In this document: one piece after another, positions 1 through 12,194 of the stretch | How positions within the stretch are numbered: the stretch's first letter is position 1 | How the letters are laid out: each line of letters opens with the position of its first letter | Source of the DNA: Holacanthus passer | Lineage: Eukaryota; Chordata; Actinopteri; Pomacanthidae | Reading direction: 5' to 3' | Assembly: GCA_025331565.1 (NCBI GenBank) | Contig: JAFREQ010000015.1 | Span: forward strand, 3,906,001 to 3,970,000 | DNA length: 64,000 nt | Translations under genes and position numbers: made by a program | Notes under the pieces: generated by a model | Told to the model about the DNA's origin: nothing | The model's input: only the letters and a program-made list of their open reading frames with translations | Databases searched by the model: none

Positions 1-694
1 CACACACACTGAAGTTCTGTTTTGCCCTCTTAACTGTCTATTTACGATCATCCTTTCATCTACTGGCGGCATGCAGGGACCTGCTGCAGATGCTTGAAAG
101 ACGATCTCTGTTCTGTTTTTCTGTAGGCTGACTGTTCCTAATTCATTCACCCTCACTTCTCTAAATGTCTGGATTTCAAGGTTGAGGGAGGTTGGCTGTA
201 ATAATGAGGCGTATTTGGAAAGGCAGTGAATTATGTTGAACTAGATCGGTCAGTGGGGACACACTGTGCTTGTAGCTGGATGAATAATCTAATCAATAAT
301 GGCCCAAGATCTAATGAGCCCCCTCAGCAGATACAGATGTCGTCTTGCTCTAAAACATTGATTATGTCTGTGTAAAAGATTTAGGTGTAAAGCCTGCCAA
401 TTAAAGTGACTATGATTGTGTCTGCCAACACTACATTTTTTTTTTTTGATTTGCAAAAAAAAAAAAGTTTTCTTGAACATATTAACATTGCTAATGCTGA
501 AACTATTATAATGCTGTGGTTACTCCTTTTCAGCTATAACAAATTCTTTATCAAGAGGCATCAATATACATATATATTTAAATGCATTGGCATGGTTGGC
601 CTTTATGATGCCAGAAATGCATAATCATACTACCCTCACCTGTTGGTAATGATGGTGAAAAATGCTCTTTTTCACACTGTTTTTGCTCCCTCAG
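1..694 (+). other. wls intron, 3' part
   Basis: This stretch lies upstream of the first visible wls exon. It begins in a short CA run and contains A- and T-runs near 438-465. I see no exon in it; the upstream exon that must supply the first two bases of the codon split at 695 is not in the window. Confidence 0.6.
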
Positions 695-3600
695 GGTAAT
701 TCTGGCTCTGGGTATCTCCATGACATTCATCAACATCCCAGTGGAGTGGTTCTCCATTGGCTTCAACTGGACATGGATGCTGCTTTTTGGAGACATCAGG
801 CAGGGCATCTTCTACTCCATGCTGCTTTCCTTCTGGATCATCTTCTGCGGGGAGCACCTCATGGTACTGTACTCAGCACTGTTTAACTTAATGTTTGATT
901 TCTTTCTGACTGAACTGCAGGCTTGTGCGCTAACTAACTGCGGTGTCACTTACAGCCATGTACACTGTGTGCACAATTATTAGGGAAGTTGCATTTTTGA
1001 GGATTAGTTTTATTATTTAACAACAGCAGTGCTCTTGGTCAATCCAAAATGATAATAAACCTCAAACCTGAATATTTAAGGAAGTGAAAGTGAGATTTTG
1101 GCTTTTGTACCAGAACATCTGTGTGTGCACAATGATTAGGCAACTATTAGTGTGCAGAATTATTACGCAACTCAAATAAAAAACTAAAATATTCCCATAT
1201 CACTACTTTCTTGTCATCTGTTAAAGTCAGAAAAATAAACAAACAACTCAAACTTTACAAATAAATATTTCTGACATTTCAAAAAATAAATCAGTGACCA
1301 ACATAGCCACCCTTCTTTTCAGTAACACTCAAAAGTCTTCCATCCATGGAGTCTGTCAGTTTCTTGATCACTTGACCATCAACTTTTTGTGCAGTAGCAA
1401 GCACAGCCTCCCAGACACTGTTCAGAGAGGTGTACTGTTTTCCTTCACTGTACATCTCACGTTTAAGAGGGGCCCACAAGTTCTCAATAGGGTTTAGGTC
1501 AGGTGAGGAAGGGGGCCATGTCATTATTTTTTCATCTTTAAGTCCTAATATCTTGGCAATTTCAAGAGTGCTGCATCCCTCTGAAAGATGTTTTATAGTT
1601 TTTGACTTTTCAGAGTCTGTTAGATCTCTTTTCTGGCCCATTTTACCTGAGGAAAAGAAGCTGCCTAATAATTGTGCACACCTGATATAGGGTGTTGATC
1701 TCCTAAGGCCACACCCTCCCTCATTACACAAATACACATCACCTAGTATGCTTAAATCCAAAAAGCATTCAAGTTTATTCAGCTTGGAGTTGGAAAGTAT
1801 GCATAACAATGATATGGGCAAAATACTCACCTGCCTAATAATTGTGCATGCAGTGTAGTGCTAAAAGGCTTTTAGTCCTCTCACCGCCATTCTGTGACTT
1901 CTTAATTTGGCTGAAATAAAAAAGATTACTTGCTTGCTTAGAGGAAAGCTTCAGCGCCTGTGTGTCTTTTCCTCTTCCTTAATCCAGGTTAATAAAAAAG
2001 TGTAAAGCACTATTAGCTTGACTAAGCAGATAATTGAGGGTTTCTGGATGGTTTTTTTCTAATCTTGAAGCCTTGAAACTTATCCATGAGTCGGGTGGAT
2101 TGGTACACAGTATATCAAGGTAGATTATGTCCATTATGCATGTGTGTTTAATGTGCCCTACCCAGCAATCACCAGTTCACAACCCTCTAAAATAACATGG
2201 GTCATAAATAAACAGGAAATAGGATGTAATTATTAGGATAAGGATTTAGAATTTTAATGTTTTTTTGCTTTATAAAATTGATTTTGACTTAGTGGATGTA
2301 AAAATGAGTCTTTAAGATGAACAGAGGAGATAGCCATCAACAGAAAACGTGAGAACATGCTATGACAGAACATGTCTTTATGTGTGTGAACTCAGCTGCG
2401 AAGAGTTCAATTATTCCTGGATGCCCATTGATTAGGTATAAATTTGTTTGGCACTGTTTTCAGTAACAAGTCCACATTTGTTTAGCAATATCTCCACTTG
2501 TCTATGCTTTTTGCGACTCTTTCTACACTCTGTGTTTGTTTGTCAAACAGAATTGCAAATTTTCTGTTTTAAATAATGATAATCCAAATTAAATGTTGCC
2601 ATTGCAAGTTAATGTTAAAATCTTTTAAATCAAACATTAAGTAAGTTGTTCTATGGAAAAGGGTTTTGCCCATCTTATCTCATTGTCATTTTTGTCCAGG
2701 ATGCACAGTTCTTTACAGCATGGGCTCTGGGCAGAGGACAAATGAAGATGCGTGAGACCTGTGTATCAGTCATCAAAATCTTCCCTGAACTTGACCTTCA
2801 TCCCACAAATAAGTTGCAGGTCATTCCCATGTGACGTCTGTTATTTGGCTTGGATTGGGGCAGTCATGGAGATGTTCAGATATTTGTACTCACTGAACGG
2901 AGGGACCATTAACTCGATGACCACTTTGATGAGCTCCATGTCTGCCTCAAACAGGACGACAGTCTCTTTAGCCATCCTGCGTTCTCTGGATGGCAGCGTA
3001 TTCTGCAACACAGGCTATTTCTCTCTTGTGGCCTGGGAAGCTTTGCTCTTTTTGCTTATACAAAAAAATGATTTCATTGGATTCTTGATGTTGATTGATG
3101 CCTTAATACTCGTAACATATTCCTTGCATATTCTCTAATCCTGCTTATTCTCAAGGTCCTACACTCAGAAACTCCTGTGTATGCCTCATTGTACGCTCTT
3201 GTTTGCAGCACCTGACTTTTAATCGCCCAGTCTTTGGATATGTAGTGTAGTGTAATCGGTTGTCAGTTGTGCATGACATCAATTCATCAGTGCTTGATCA
3301 CAATCTGAATAGCTCAAAATTATTTTTTCTCTTCATTTTATTATACAATGTAGAGAGATGTGGTTTTTCCAGGATGCCTCAGGATTGTTATTGGCTAACT
3401 GCTTCATATATTGCACTAGAACTTTTGCATTATGACATAAAGGATCACTGTCAGCACAAGTAGAGCGAGGTTTTTAGTAATTGGCTTGTGTCATGTAGAG
3501 CTGCTGACAAATAAACCATAGACAAATGTTTTGTTACAGTGTCTAGAGTATTCATCCCTTTTTGAACTTGGTCATGTTTTTGGTTTTGATTCCTATCAGT

Positions 3601-6600
3601 AGAAGGATGGATGGATTGATCTAACATACCAATTTGTATTACTGTAACCCAAGGGATATTTGTACATTTCAGTAACTTTAGTGCAGGTGTGTTTGGAATT
3701 TTCCTTTTGTCTTAATGCAGTGTTTGGGGGGAAATTGACTGTCCAGCAGTTGAACCAACTAATGCATGCTGTACATCTGCTTTGATGTAGGTTTTAAAAC
3801 ACGACAAACAAAAGGTCCAAGGGGCTGAATACTTTCAAAGTCACTGTAATTGGTGATAATTTTGTCAGGGCTAAGGTTAGTAGCACTGAACAATGGGGTG
3901 GAAATACAACCATAAACCGTGTGGCTTCTTTTATACCCATCTTATTTCCACCCACTTTTTGGGCTGTACTGTGCCAAGTTGCATTAACTGTCAGGTCTGT
4001 ACACTGTGCTTGGATCTTAACTGCATTGCATTTCAAATCCATACTCTGAGGTGACCGCAGAGTATCTGATCTCAGTAACATGTGAACACAGATCCAGACC
4101 AATTCTTGATATTTAACAATGTTCAGACGTTTGTCTACTAAATGAGTTGCTCTAAGGTCTTTCACAACATGATCATGGACTCGTCATACCATGTGTGATC
4201 TATGAAATGTCCCATCTTTAAGTCTGTTTTGTCCTTTTCTCTCAGGACCAGACGGAGAGGAACCGTTTCTCAGTCTACTGGAAGCAGGTCGGACCCATCG
4301 TGTTTGGCTCTTTCTGCCTCTTTATCTTTGACATGTGTGAGAGGTGAGACCCCTTTTTTTAAAAATTTTTTATCTTTCACTATTTAGAATGGAGACTTAT
4401 TTTTACAAAAATGGTATATATCAGTATGCAGTCTATTATAATAATCTGAAAACTACTACTACTAACACACTCTAAAGAGGAAACCTATAAATGTGTTTTG
4501 TTTTCACCAGAGGGGTCCAGCTTACAAACCCCTTCTACAGCATCTGGGCGTCTGATGTAGGAACTGAGCTTGCGGTATCCTTTTTTAAAACTGTATTTGA
4601 TAACAGTATCAGAAAAAAGAGTAAACGGCTTGTCTGACAGGTAAGATGCTAATAAAAACCCTCAGAGTGTAAATGGTTGAATCATGTTTTTAAATTAGCA
4701 GTCAATGAACATATATGATGTTGTTCCCTCTGCTCTTGTTGAAGCAAATCTATGTCTTGTTGTAACTGCATAACTACAGTTTTTGTCTCATCTTAAGGCT
4801 CAAGTCATAATGACTTAATGCCATGCTTCTGGTTCTTGTAGTACATGTATGGGACGTTCCTCTAGTTGGCTTCAGCATGAACTGGAAATGATCTCTAGAC
4901 TAATAAGATGAGAAATAATTCAGTAATACCATATGTGAAAGCATTGCCCAGGGTCTCGGGATGATGTATTTGTGTGTGCGCACTGGTTTGTTTGTTTGCC
5001 TTGCTTGCCAAACTGAGCAATGCAAGATTCATCAGCACACCTATTCAAAAACAACTGCCAAACTGTTTTTTCTCCCCTTTCTCCTCTTTATTTCTCTGAG
5101 TGCCATCAAAAGGAAAAGGGTGCTCAGTGTTCCTGACTCTCAGCTGTTTGAAGACATTTGGTACAGGGTCATCAAATCTTTATAAGTCCCACCGCTGACA
5201 TTTTTCTGCTGTGTCTTCTACTGCATTTAAGTCTGTAAAGTTTATATTATTGAGAGGCAAAACCTGACAAAGCATTTAAAAGCAGTTTTTTATGATTTTA
5301 GATTCATAGTTACTGATTTAAGAGTGATACAAGCAAGTAAATACACATTTGTGAAACCTTCTCATCCATTTCCTTGTTTTTCAGTCTATATATGTAATGT
5401 CACATTCTGGTGCATATTAGGCTGAACCTGCATAGTAGTACACAAATGTTACTTGCTGTCAAATGATCAGGCTGTGTCAGTAGCCAACTTAAGTAATTAC
5501 ATCTTCCATATATCTACAGTATACACTATAACTCGGCTGGCAGACCTGGCAGACTGCCTTTAAGTAGAGTGTTATTTGGTTATTTCTTTGACTGCTGTTG
5601 CCTCAGATGGCATTCATAATTGTGGCAGGGATCTGTGCCTGTCTCTACTTCCTCTTCCTCTGCTTCATGGTTTTTCAAGTCTTCCGCAACATCAGTGGTA
5701 AGAGGACGTCCCTGCCTGCCATGTCCAAGGCCAGACGCCTGCACTATGAGGTGTGTGTTTTCATCTGGTACTCTTTATCGCCAATAAAACCTAAACAATT
5801 TGGTCATGAGGGTAAAAAAGGTTTTCTCTGACACACAGTCTGTTTTGTTACCCACTCATCCCCTTTATCACCCTTCTAGGGTCTCATTTTCAGGTTCAAG
5901 TTCCTCATGCTGGTCACCCTGACCTGCGCTGCCATGACTGTCATTTTCTTCATTATCAGTCAGGTGAGTGTCATAATTTTTCTAATTTTTCTAACAGAAG
6001 TAATGCCCTCCACAGTTTGGACTATTTAAGTGGTAATTGGTAACATTGTTTTAAATTATTCACAATAAAACCATGTATTTGTCTTTTCTCTGCATTCAGG
6101 TGAATGAGGGTCACTGGCACTGGGGAGAGCACACAGTGCAGGTGAACAGCGCCTTCTTCACCGGCATCTATGGCATGTGGAACCTGTACGTCTTTGCCAT
6201 CATGTTCCTCTATGCACCGTCTCACAAACGCTATGGAGACGAGCAGTCAAGTGGTCAGTGCATCACTGGTAACTACATATTTCTACTAGCTTTCTAAAGA
6301 AATAAGATGGATAGGAGTGTTGTTATAAATGCTCTCTTTTGGTTTATAGAAGGTTAGGATAAAACTTAAAATGTTCCGCTGGTGTAGCACTAATGTTTTG
6401 GATATAAGCTAGTGTATGCATATGTACTACAGATATAACAATAGATATAGTTAGGTTTTTCACCTGTAATTCACATTTGCATGAAATTGTCCTAATGTTT
6501 TAATATATTAATTGGTTAAATAGATCTGTTAAATTCAGTCTGGATGAACCTGGTTGTTTCTTGTTTACTTAAGCTTTTGGGTTGAAATGTTGGAAAATGG

Positions 6601-7426
6601 AAAATGCAGCAGGCTCAATACTGCTTTAATTATAGCAATTATTTATAATGAAATAATTATTTCAGTTAGTTTGCATTACTTACCTCTAAGTGTTATAAAT
6701 AAACCTTATTGTGTCCCAGCAGCTCTCACTTCATTCTGATGGGGAGTAAGTGTCTGTAAAGCTGCCTATTCATGCAAAGTTTGTTTTTTTTGGTTGTGGT
6801 GGGGGGGGGTCAGAAGGACCCAGATTCCCAGGGGAAAGAGGGGTCTCTTTGGCCTGAGAGGGTGATTCTAATGGACACCAGGCTTCCTTCCAGACAGAAA
6901 GGAAGGGAGCAATGAAGAGAGGATGGGGGAGGGGAGGGGGGGCGGGTTGGAGAGCAGGGAAGTAATGAAAACCATCCATCCATCTACTGACGTCAGTGAC
7001 ACTGGGAGAGAAAAAGAGGGTTTGAAGTTCTGGAAGCGTTCCCTGAAGTGCGTCAACCAGTCTGATGGGAGGGGCGCCTCTCTCCAAGTTTCAGTCTCTG
7101 TATTGACTTACTTTATCGGAGTTTCACTTCTGTTTTGACCAGGCTGTGTTCGTGTTAATGAAATTCAGCTCAACTGACTTGATTTTGCAATGGATCATTT
7201 CCCGCAGTAATACAAAGGAATGTGCACAACAAAAGCCCAAACAATATGATATAAAATGTTTTGTATCCACATTATGTTATTGGTCATTTTGATGTTGATG
7301 ATGTTTATGTGTACAGGAGATGCTGGAGGAAACAGTGGAGAGGACATCCAGCTGACTACGACCATCACCCATGTTGATGGCCCCTCTGAGATCTACAGGA
7401 TGACTGGAAAAGAGGCCCAGGAGTAG
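695..7426 (+). CDS. wls: Wntless Wnt-secretion chaperone, C-terminal half (5' part outside window)
   Basis: Coding exons: 695-863, 4246-4343, 4511-4574, 5607-5750, 5880-5963, 6100-6253 and 7317-7426 (TAG 7424-7426). They join in frame to 273 residues; human WLS is 541, so about half is visible and the earlier exons lie left of the window. Wntless carries lipidated Wnt proteins from the ER/Golgi to the plasma membrane and is recycled by endocytosis and retromer. Seen: about six hydrophobic membrane segments; the stretches FINIPVEWFSIGFNWTW and YGMWNLYVFAIMFLYAPSH, typical of the family; the tyrosine endocytosis motif YEGL, split by the 5750/5880 junction; and the C-terminal KEAQE, reported as the ER-retrieval signal of WLS. 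All introns have GT-AG ends. Nothing is broken. The introns are ordinary apart from the elements listed separately. Very confident of identity. Confidence 0.96.
961..1857 (-). mobile_element. Internally deleted Tc1/mariner-type transposon in a wls intron
   Basis: The ends are inverted copies: TACACTGTGTGCACAATTAT at 961 and the reverse complement of a near-identical sequence ending at 1857, each starting with TA, the Tc1/mariner target. Related subterminal copies occur at about 1123-1145, 1149-1172 and 1663-1682. Inside, on the minus strand, an open frame from ATG 1641 to 1291 (116 aa) joins the first ~45 residues of a Tc1-like transposase (MGQKRDLTDSEKSKTIKHL, a helix-turn-helix start) directly to its last ~70 residues (SPDLNPIENLW, holding the final catalytic Glu). 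Full transposases are about 340 aa, so the middle, with both catalytic Asp residues, has been lost. The copy therefore cannot be autonomous. Confidence 0.85.
2894..3002 (-). other. Exon-like open stretch antisense inside a wls intron
   Basis: On the minus strand a 109-base block begins after a TTGCAG acceptor (3003-3008) and stops before a strong GTGAGT donor (2893-2888). It is open throughout in one frame and has a possible ATG at 2975. The reading (…RRMAKETVVLFEADMELIK…, then VVIELMVPPF) looks protein-like in composition: amphipathic, acidic, without low complexity. I do not recognise the family and find no partner exon nearby. It could be an exon of a nested antisense gene, a relic exon, or chance. 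Confidence 0.3.
3535..3848. mobile_element. Short Tc1/mariner-like MITE with inverted ends
   Basis: The left end TACAGTGTCTAGAGTATTCA (3535) and the right end, a reverse-complement match ending CACTGTA at 3848, form imperfect terminal inverted repeats of about 25 bases flanked by TA. The sequence resembles the teleost repeats whose ends mention a 'gtattcatcc…ggctgaatac' palindrome. It has no coding capacity and sits in the same wls intron as the larger transposon. Confidence 0.55.
6912..6950 (+). other. G-rich tract with quadruplex potential
   Basis: Between the last two wls exons a purine block contains consecutive runs GGGGG-A-GGGG-A-GGGGGGG-C-GGG within 6924-6946, followed by further G-rich sequence; a second G-run lies at 6801-6810. 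Four or more G-runs separated by single bases fit the usual quadruplex pattern. Proline-rich open frames on the minus strand here come from this composition. Confidence 0.5.
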
Positions 7427-8330
7427 ATTTCACACTGTAAGACTTTAAGACTCCCCTCTACTACCTACTGCTCCAATGATCCCCTCCCTCATATATGTAA
7501 TCAAATAGGCTTTTTATCTTTGTGCCCCCCTGGCCCTAAAGCAGCATCAACAATCCACCGTGCATGTACCTGCCAGTCCCACAGTTATGGTCCTCTTCCA
7601 GCATCAAACCCTCAGCTGTGTGACTTGTTACGTGCCACCCTGTTCCCAATTGTATCTGTCAAGGCTGAATGTTATCAACACTCCTATCAGTCCTTTTCAT
7701 TTCATGGTGGGGTTTCTATCTTACACTTCATACTGTATGTAAACTATGTTGTGTTTGTAAATGTTGCACAATGCTTTTGACACCAAAAAAAGAGATTGGA
7801 GTATAAAGAAAACCATTTCTTGGTAGTCAGAAGTTACATTTGGCAGCAGTCACACTCCTTTTTTAAAAGTAAAGTGTGATGAAACTAAACGTTTGTAAAG
7901 ACCTGAGCTTCTGGCAAAGATGGACGACAAGATGTGGATACATTTTAGCATCTGTTTCATTTTCTGTTTCATTACCTGTTATATACTCAGTTAAGGCCTT
8001 AGAGTCTGTTTCAAATACATATTCTTCCATAGAAAGTAGATCATGTTGAGTACTGCTGTCAATCTTAGTCTTTCAATTGATGGAGATCTTTTTTTATATC
8101 ACTGGGGGAAATGTACAGACCACATAGCCACTTTGGGAAATGCATACTGTACGTTCATTATGTTACAATGTAGATATCTATTTTTTATAAAGTGCTTATT
8201 TTCAACTTCACAAAATACATGCATCATGCTCTATCAGTGTTTTTGGAGTTGACTTGTAGCCTATTATACATGGTTATTAGTTTGTTTTTGCTTTTTATGC
8301 TAATTTAAATAAAAAAACTTTTACTTAATA
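7427..8330 (+). other. wls: wls 3' untranslated region and polyadenylation signal
   Basis: The region follows the stop codon at 7424-7426, is AT-rich and lacks coding sequence. A canonical AATAAA at 8308-8313 gives the most likely mRNA end around 8325-8335. The extent is inferred from that signal only. Confidence 0.6.
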
Positions 8331-9059
8331 CCCTTGTATTGTCATAATGTTTGCTCTGAATGATTGAGTCATATGTTCTATATACATGTCCTTATTTGTA
8401 GTCTTATTTGCCAGTAAGTAAAAGAAAAATTAAGCCATGGAAAGGGAATGCCACTTTAATATCTTTCCAAGGAATTCAGTATGACTTGTACTTGATCTAA
8501 GTTTATAGTGACCCTAACTTACAGTTCTTCATACTTTACTGAATATGCCAATCATAAAACTAGGACATTTTTAAAAGACTGTTTTGGTACAATACACAGT
8601 TGAAACACCTTGGCTGCAAAGCTTTATAAAACTGGCATTTTTGGGGGTGTAAGTAGTGCATGCCTGAATATGAACATGTATTCATGTAGGCAGAGTGCGC
8701 CTCTGTAAGGCTCAAAGCAGAACAACAAACCTGCTTTCACTTTTCTCACCAGTCAAGTTCCCCAGAGAGAGCTAGTGTCAGACCGGAAGTTGGGTTTTTT
8801 TTTTTTTTGCTCTAAATGTATTCTGAAAAGGGGACATTGGGGAGATAACTTGCATTTGCATTCACAGTACTTCATCCAAAGAAAGAAATTAGAAAGTATT
8901 ATTGCAGTAAACACAGCTTTCATTTACTGTTACTAGTATGTCCTCTTGGGAGGCTTTGCTTTTCCTCAACTACTTTTCAGATGAAAATCCACTGCATACG
9001 TTTGACAACTACAGTTACCAGTTATCTGTATGTTAAAATTACACAGTCTGGTTGCTAAA
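8331..9059. other. wls-gng12 intergenic sequence
   Basis: AT-rich sequence without open frames of interest. A T-run lies at 8796-8808. I see nothing else. Confidence 0.5.
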
Positions 9060-9479
9060 CTGACCTGCCTACAGTCACCCATTGAAAACATTTAGTGGAT
9101 TATGAAATTAAAAATATGACAAAGGAGACCCCGAACTGTTGAACAGCTGAAATCCTATTTGAGGCAAAAATGGGACATTTCACTTTCAAAACTCCAGAAA
9201 CTGGTCTCCTTGGCTTCCTTATGTTTACAGAGTGTTGTTAAAAGAAGAGGTGATGCAACACAATGGTAAACATGCCCTTGTGCCAACTTCTTTGAAACCT
9301 GTTGCTGGCATCAAATTTAAAATGAGCATATATTTTTCATAAATCGATAAAAATTTTCAGTATCAACATATGGTATATTGTCTTTGCATTATTTCAATTA
9401 AATAAGTTTAAATGATTTGCAAATTCTGTTTTTATTAACATTTTACACAGCGTCCCAACTTTTTTGGAATTGGGTTGTA
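9060..9479 (-). repeat. Degraded teleost DNA-transposon end
   Basis: Read on the minus strand the block begins with ACAACCCAATTCC followed by a 'gttgggac' motif and an AT-rich stretch. I recognise this as the end of a DNA-transposon family dispersed in many fish genomes. Only the end is present, without coding sequence. The left limit is approximate. Confidence 0.5.
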
Positions 9480-9678
9480 CAATGCAAGATTATCTTAAAA
9501 AGTTTTCTTGACTTGTAGAGGAGCATTGGCATATTGCAGGTTCATGTAAATGCATAACACTAGCAGAGAGAATTCGTTATTTTGCACCTTTAGCTTAAGT
9601 TACAATTCTTTGCAGTAGATCCTCTGCTCATTTCTACTTGTTTACTAACCTCTGGGATTGTTTTATTTTGAAAGTGCG

Positions 9679-10117
9679 TTCCGGAAGTAGCCTTCTAAAA
9701 GCGACCAGCTTGACGGCCCCGAACATCCGCCCGTGTCTAGGTGGGTCCGCCTCCCTCCTCCCGACTCAACTCGGCTGTTCTCGTCGTGAAGCGTCCAAGT
9801 GGCGGAGGAAAAAGGAAAGCAGAGGGGGGAGACTGGTCGCGCTGGGAAAGGGGGAAAAAAAAGTAAACGATAGCTGAATATTAGCATTAGCCGTGAGCGG
9901 GGAGCGAAGCGGCGCGAGCGTGTGTCCGTGAAGTGACGGTTGAGGTCCGGCTCGAGCTGCTCGTCCACAGCCTGCCCTGTAAACACGTTAGTGTAGTTGT
10001 GACATTGCGCCGTGAGCCGCAGAGCAGAGGGGAAAAAAAGGTCTCCTCCCAGTCTGTTGACGGGCACAGTTTGGCTTCAGTGAAAGGAGACAGACCTGAC
10101 TGCACACTACCTGCCAG
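9679..10117 (+). promoter_or_regulatory. gng12: gng12 promoter region and non-coding first exon
   Basis: A locally GC- and CpG-rich block in an otherwise AT-rich region. It contains an ETS-type CCGGAAGT at 9681-9688 and ends in a clean donor CCAG|GTAAGA at 10117/10118. Gng12 orthologues have a non-coding first exon far upstream of the coding exons, and the next recognisable gene on this strand is gng12. The start of transcription is not determined; it probably lies between 9690 and 9800. The open frames here on both strands reflect GC content. The assignment to gng12 rests on position and the donor, not on a transcript. Confidence 0.6.
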
Positions 10118-11993
10118 GTAAGACCGCCATGTGTCGAGAAAGTGTCTCATGAGCAGCCGACATGACGCGCTATTACCTGAAGCAACAGTTGGTCTCTTCT
10201 GCTATCAGACGTGTTTACTGTCATTGCTGCCACCTTTCACATCCGTTTATACACCACTTTATTTCTACCTAACACCGTCTTGTGTCTCCACTCATCACAC
10301 ATTAACATGACACTGCTGCATGAATCTATATTCAACAGGTGACAGCTTGAGCTCAAGCTTTATGTCTGGGCCTCCTGTCCTGATTATTTCCCACAAGGCC
10401 CCACCTACCTGCCTCATAATGACTTATTTTGGAGAGCAAATAGATTATTGCAGAGCAGAACAGCACTTTTATAGATGTATAAATAAAGCAGCCACTTCCT
10501 TCATATGAGTCCATTATGCAATAAGTAATCTCTTGCAACAGTGCCACTGCAATCCAACATGAACCTATTTGATTGTGAACTTGGTGAGATGGTTGAAGTG
10601 GAGCCCCCCCAACACAGGGAAGTGGAGATGTTTACATGGAGCATCAACAGCTCTCTTGATGTCCCCTGGCCATTAGGAGGACAGAATACAGACCGGCCAT
10701 TGATAAGGCCAACTCATTAGTACCCCATTCACCGCCATCAAAGCCTCCTCTCAACGCCCATCAACATGAGTGGGTCGCACCACACACTGGGAGCTGAGGA
10801 TCGCCCACTTCCTGCCTTCACGCTGGTGATGGCTTTGGTTCGGTGTGACGTTGCATCACGAAGGCGTCGATCAGGTTTGTGACAGACACCAGCCAAGAGA
10901 AACAGAATTCAGATGTATGAGGTGACAATAGACAGGAACACGTGCGACAACATCTGTGTCAGCACCTACTGCACGACCTACCTACGATAGCAACACTGGC
11001 AGCGGCAGGAATGTGCAGCCTAATGTTTTGTTTTACTAGAAATGAAGATGGTGACTTCCATGAACAGCTGCCTTGTCTAATGCTGTCAGGTTTGGTCATA
11101 AGGCTGTCTGCTGCAATTCCTTGGAACAAACACTACCCCCCCTGTATCAACACAGTGTGTACATTCACAAGAATTTTTCATTTCCTTCCCTTATTTGAAG
11201 GGATGGAACAGTCCAGTTCCTCAAATAACACTTAATGAGATGTGCGTTTTTAATGTAGAGATGAAACAAAATGTGACATTAGACAAGGTAGACTCCAGTT
11301 TTTCAACTCATTACCTCTTCCTAACAGCTTTTGTGGCATGGGCTGCATTTGGAGTGGAGTGTGAGTAGGTTAGCCCGGATTGCTGGCAGGATTTAACGTG
11401 ACGTGTGATGCATGCAAATTGATTAGTAACAGGAGGAGGGGGCTAGGTGGTCGAGCTGGGGAACAGTGTCTTTCCTAATGCGAGGATTTGATTAAATATA
11501 ATGATAGGGTTATTGAGCTCCCAGTACAGCTTGAGATTGAGGATCGGTTTTAATCTCCCTCCTCTGTCTCCATATGAGTTTAACTCGTGGCACAATGGAT
11601 GAAGTGTTGGGATCATGTGGGAAGTGGCACACGCAGCTGTAACCACTGCTGTAATACCTTATCGGCTGACAGGCTGCTATGGAAGCTGCGTGCATCTCCT
11701 CTGACACAGAATGCTGCCCGACTCGATTGGCAGCTCTGTCGGGGACTTTCTGTCAAACAGCCAATTTGGTGCAGGAGGAAGAGGCAGAGGTGGCCATGGT
11801 CTGAGCCTCCCTTTAGCCACGATCCGTTTCCTCATAGTGTTCTGTGTGGATTCCCCGCAGGTCTTTCGTTGCACAGTTTGTTGAAGTAGGAGTCGGTGTG
11901 TACGTGCCTGTGCGTGCTTGCTCCACTGTCTTTTGAGTGATCTTACTACTTCCTTACTGGGCTGAGTGATTCACATATTTTCTCCGTGAAAAA

Positions 11994-12020
11994 CACGCAC
12001 ACAAACACACACACACACAG
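11994..12020. repeat. CA microsatellite
   Basis: An imperfect run of alternating C and A. No other structure. Confidence 0.85.
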
Positions 12021-12194
12021 AACTCCCTCATCAAAGAGTACATTCACACCATTTCTCTGTTCACTCAGTAATATTGTAACTACATGCTCTTTGACACACT
12101 AATATATGTGTCATTATATTGTTGGGTGTTGTTTGAATCTGTTGAGAGTTGAAGCAATTAGTTGATTCATCACATTAGTTGATTAACAGGAAGA

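Noticed and set aside
2646..3138. Plus-strand open frames of 62 and 128 aa in the wls intron
   Set aside because: Unconvincing composition; the exon-like signals in this place are on the minus strand and in a shorter block.
6254..6297. Alternative wls C-terminus by reading through the donor at 6253
   Set aside because: The extra 14 residues are intron translation; the spliced end at 7317-7426 matches the conserved family tail.
6770..7087. Proline-rich open frame on the minus strand
   Set aside because: It lies over the G-rich intronic tract and shows only composition bias.
9663..10150. Overlapping open frames of 60-134 aa on both strands
   Set aside because: They coincide with the GC-rich gng12 first exon, have no protein similarity and arise from few stop codons in GC-rich DNA.
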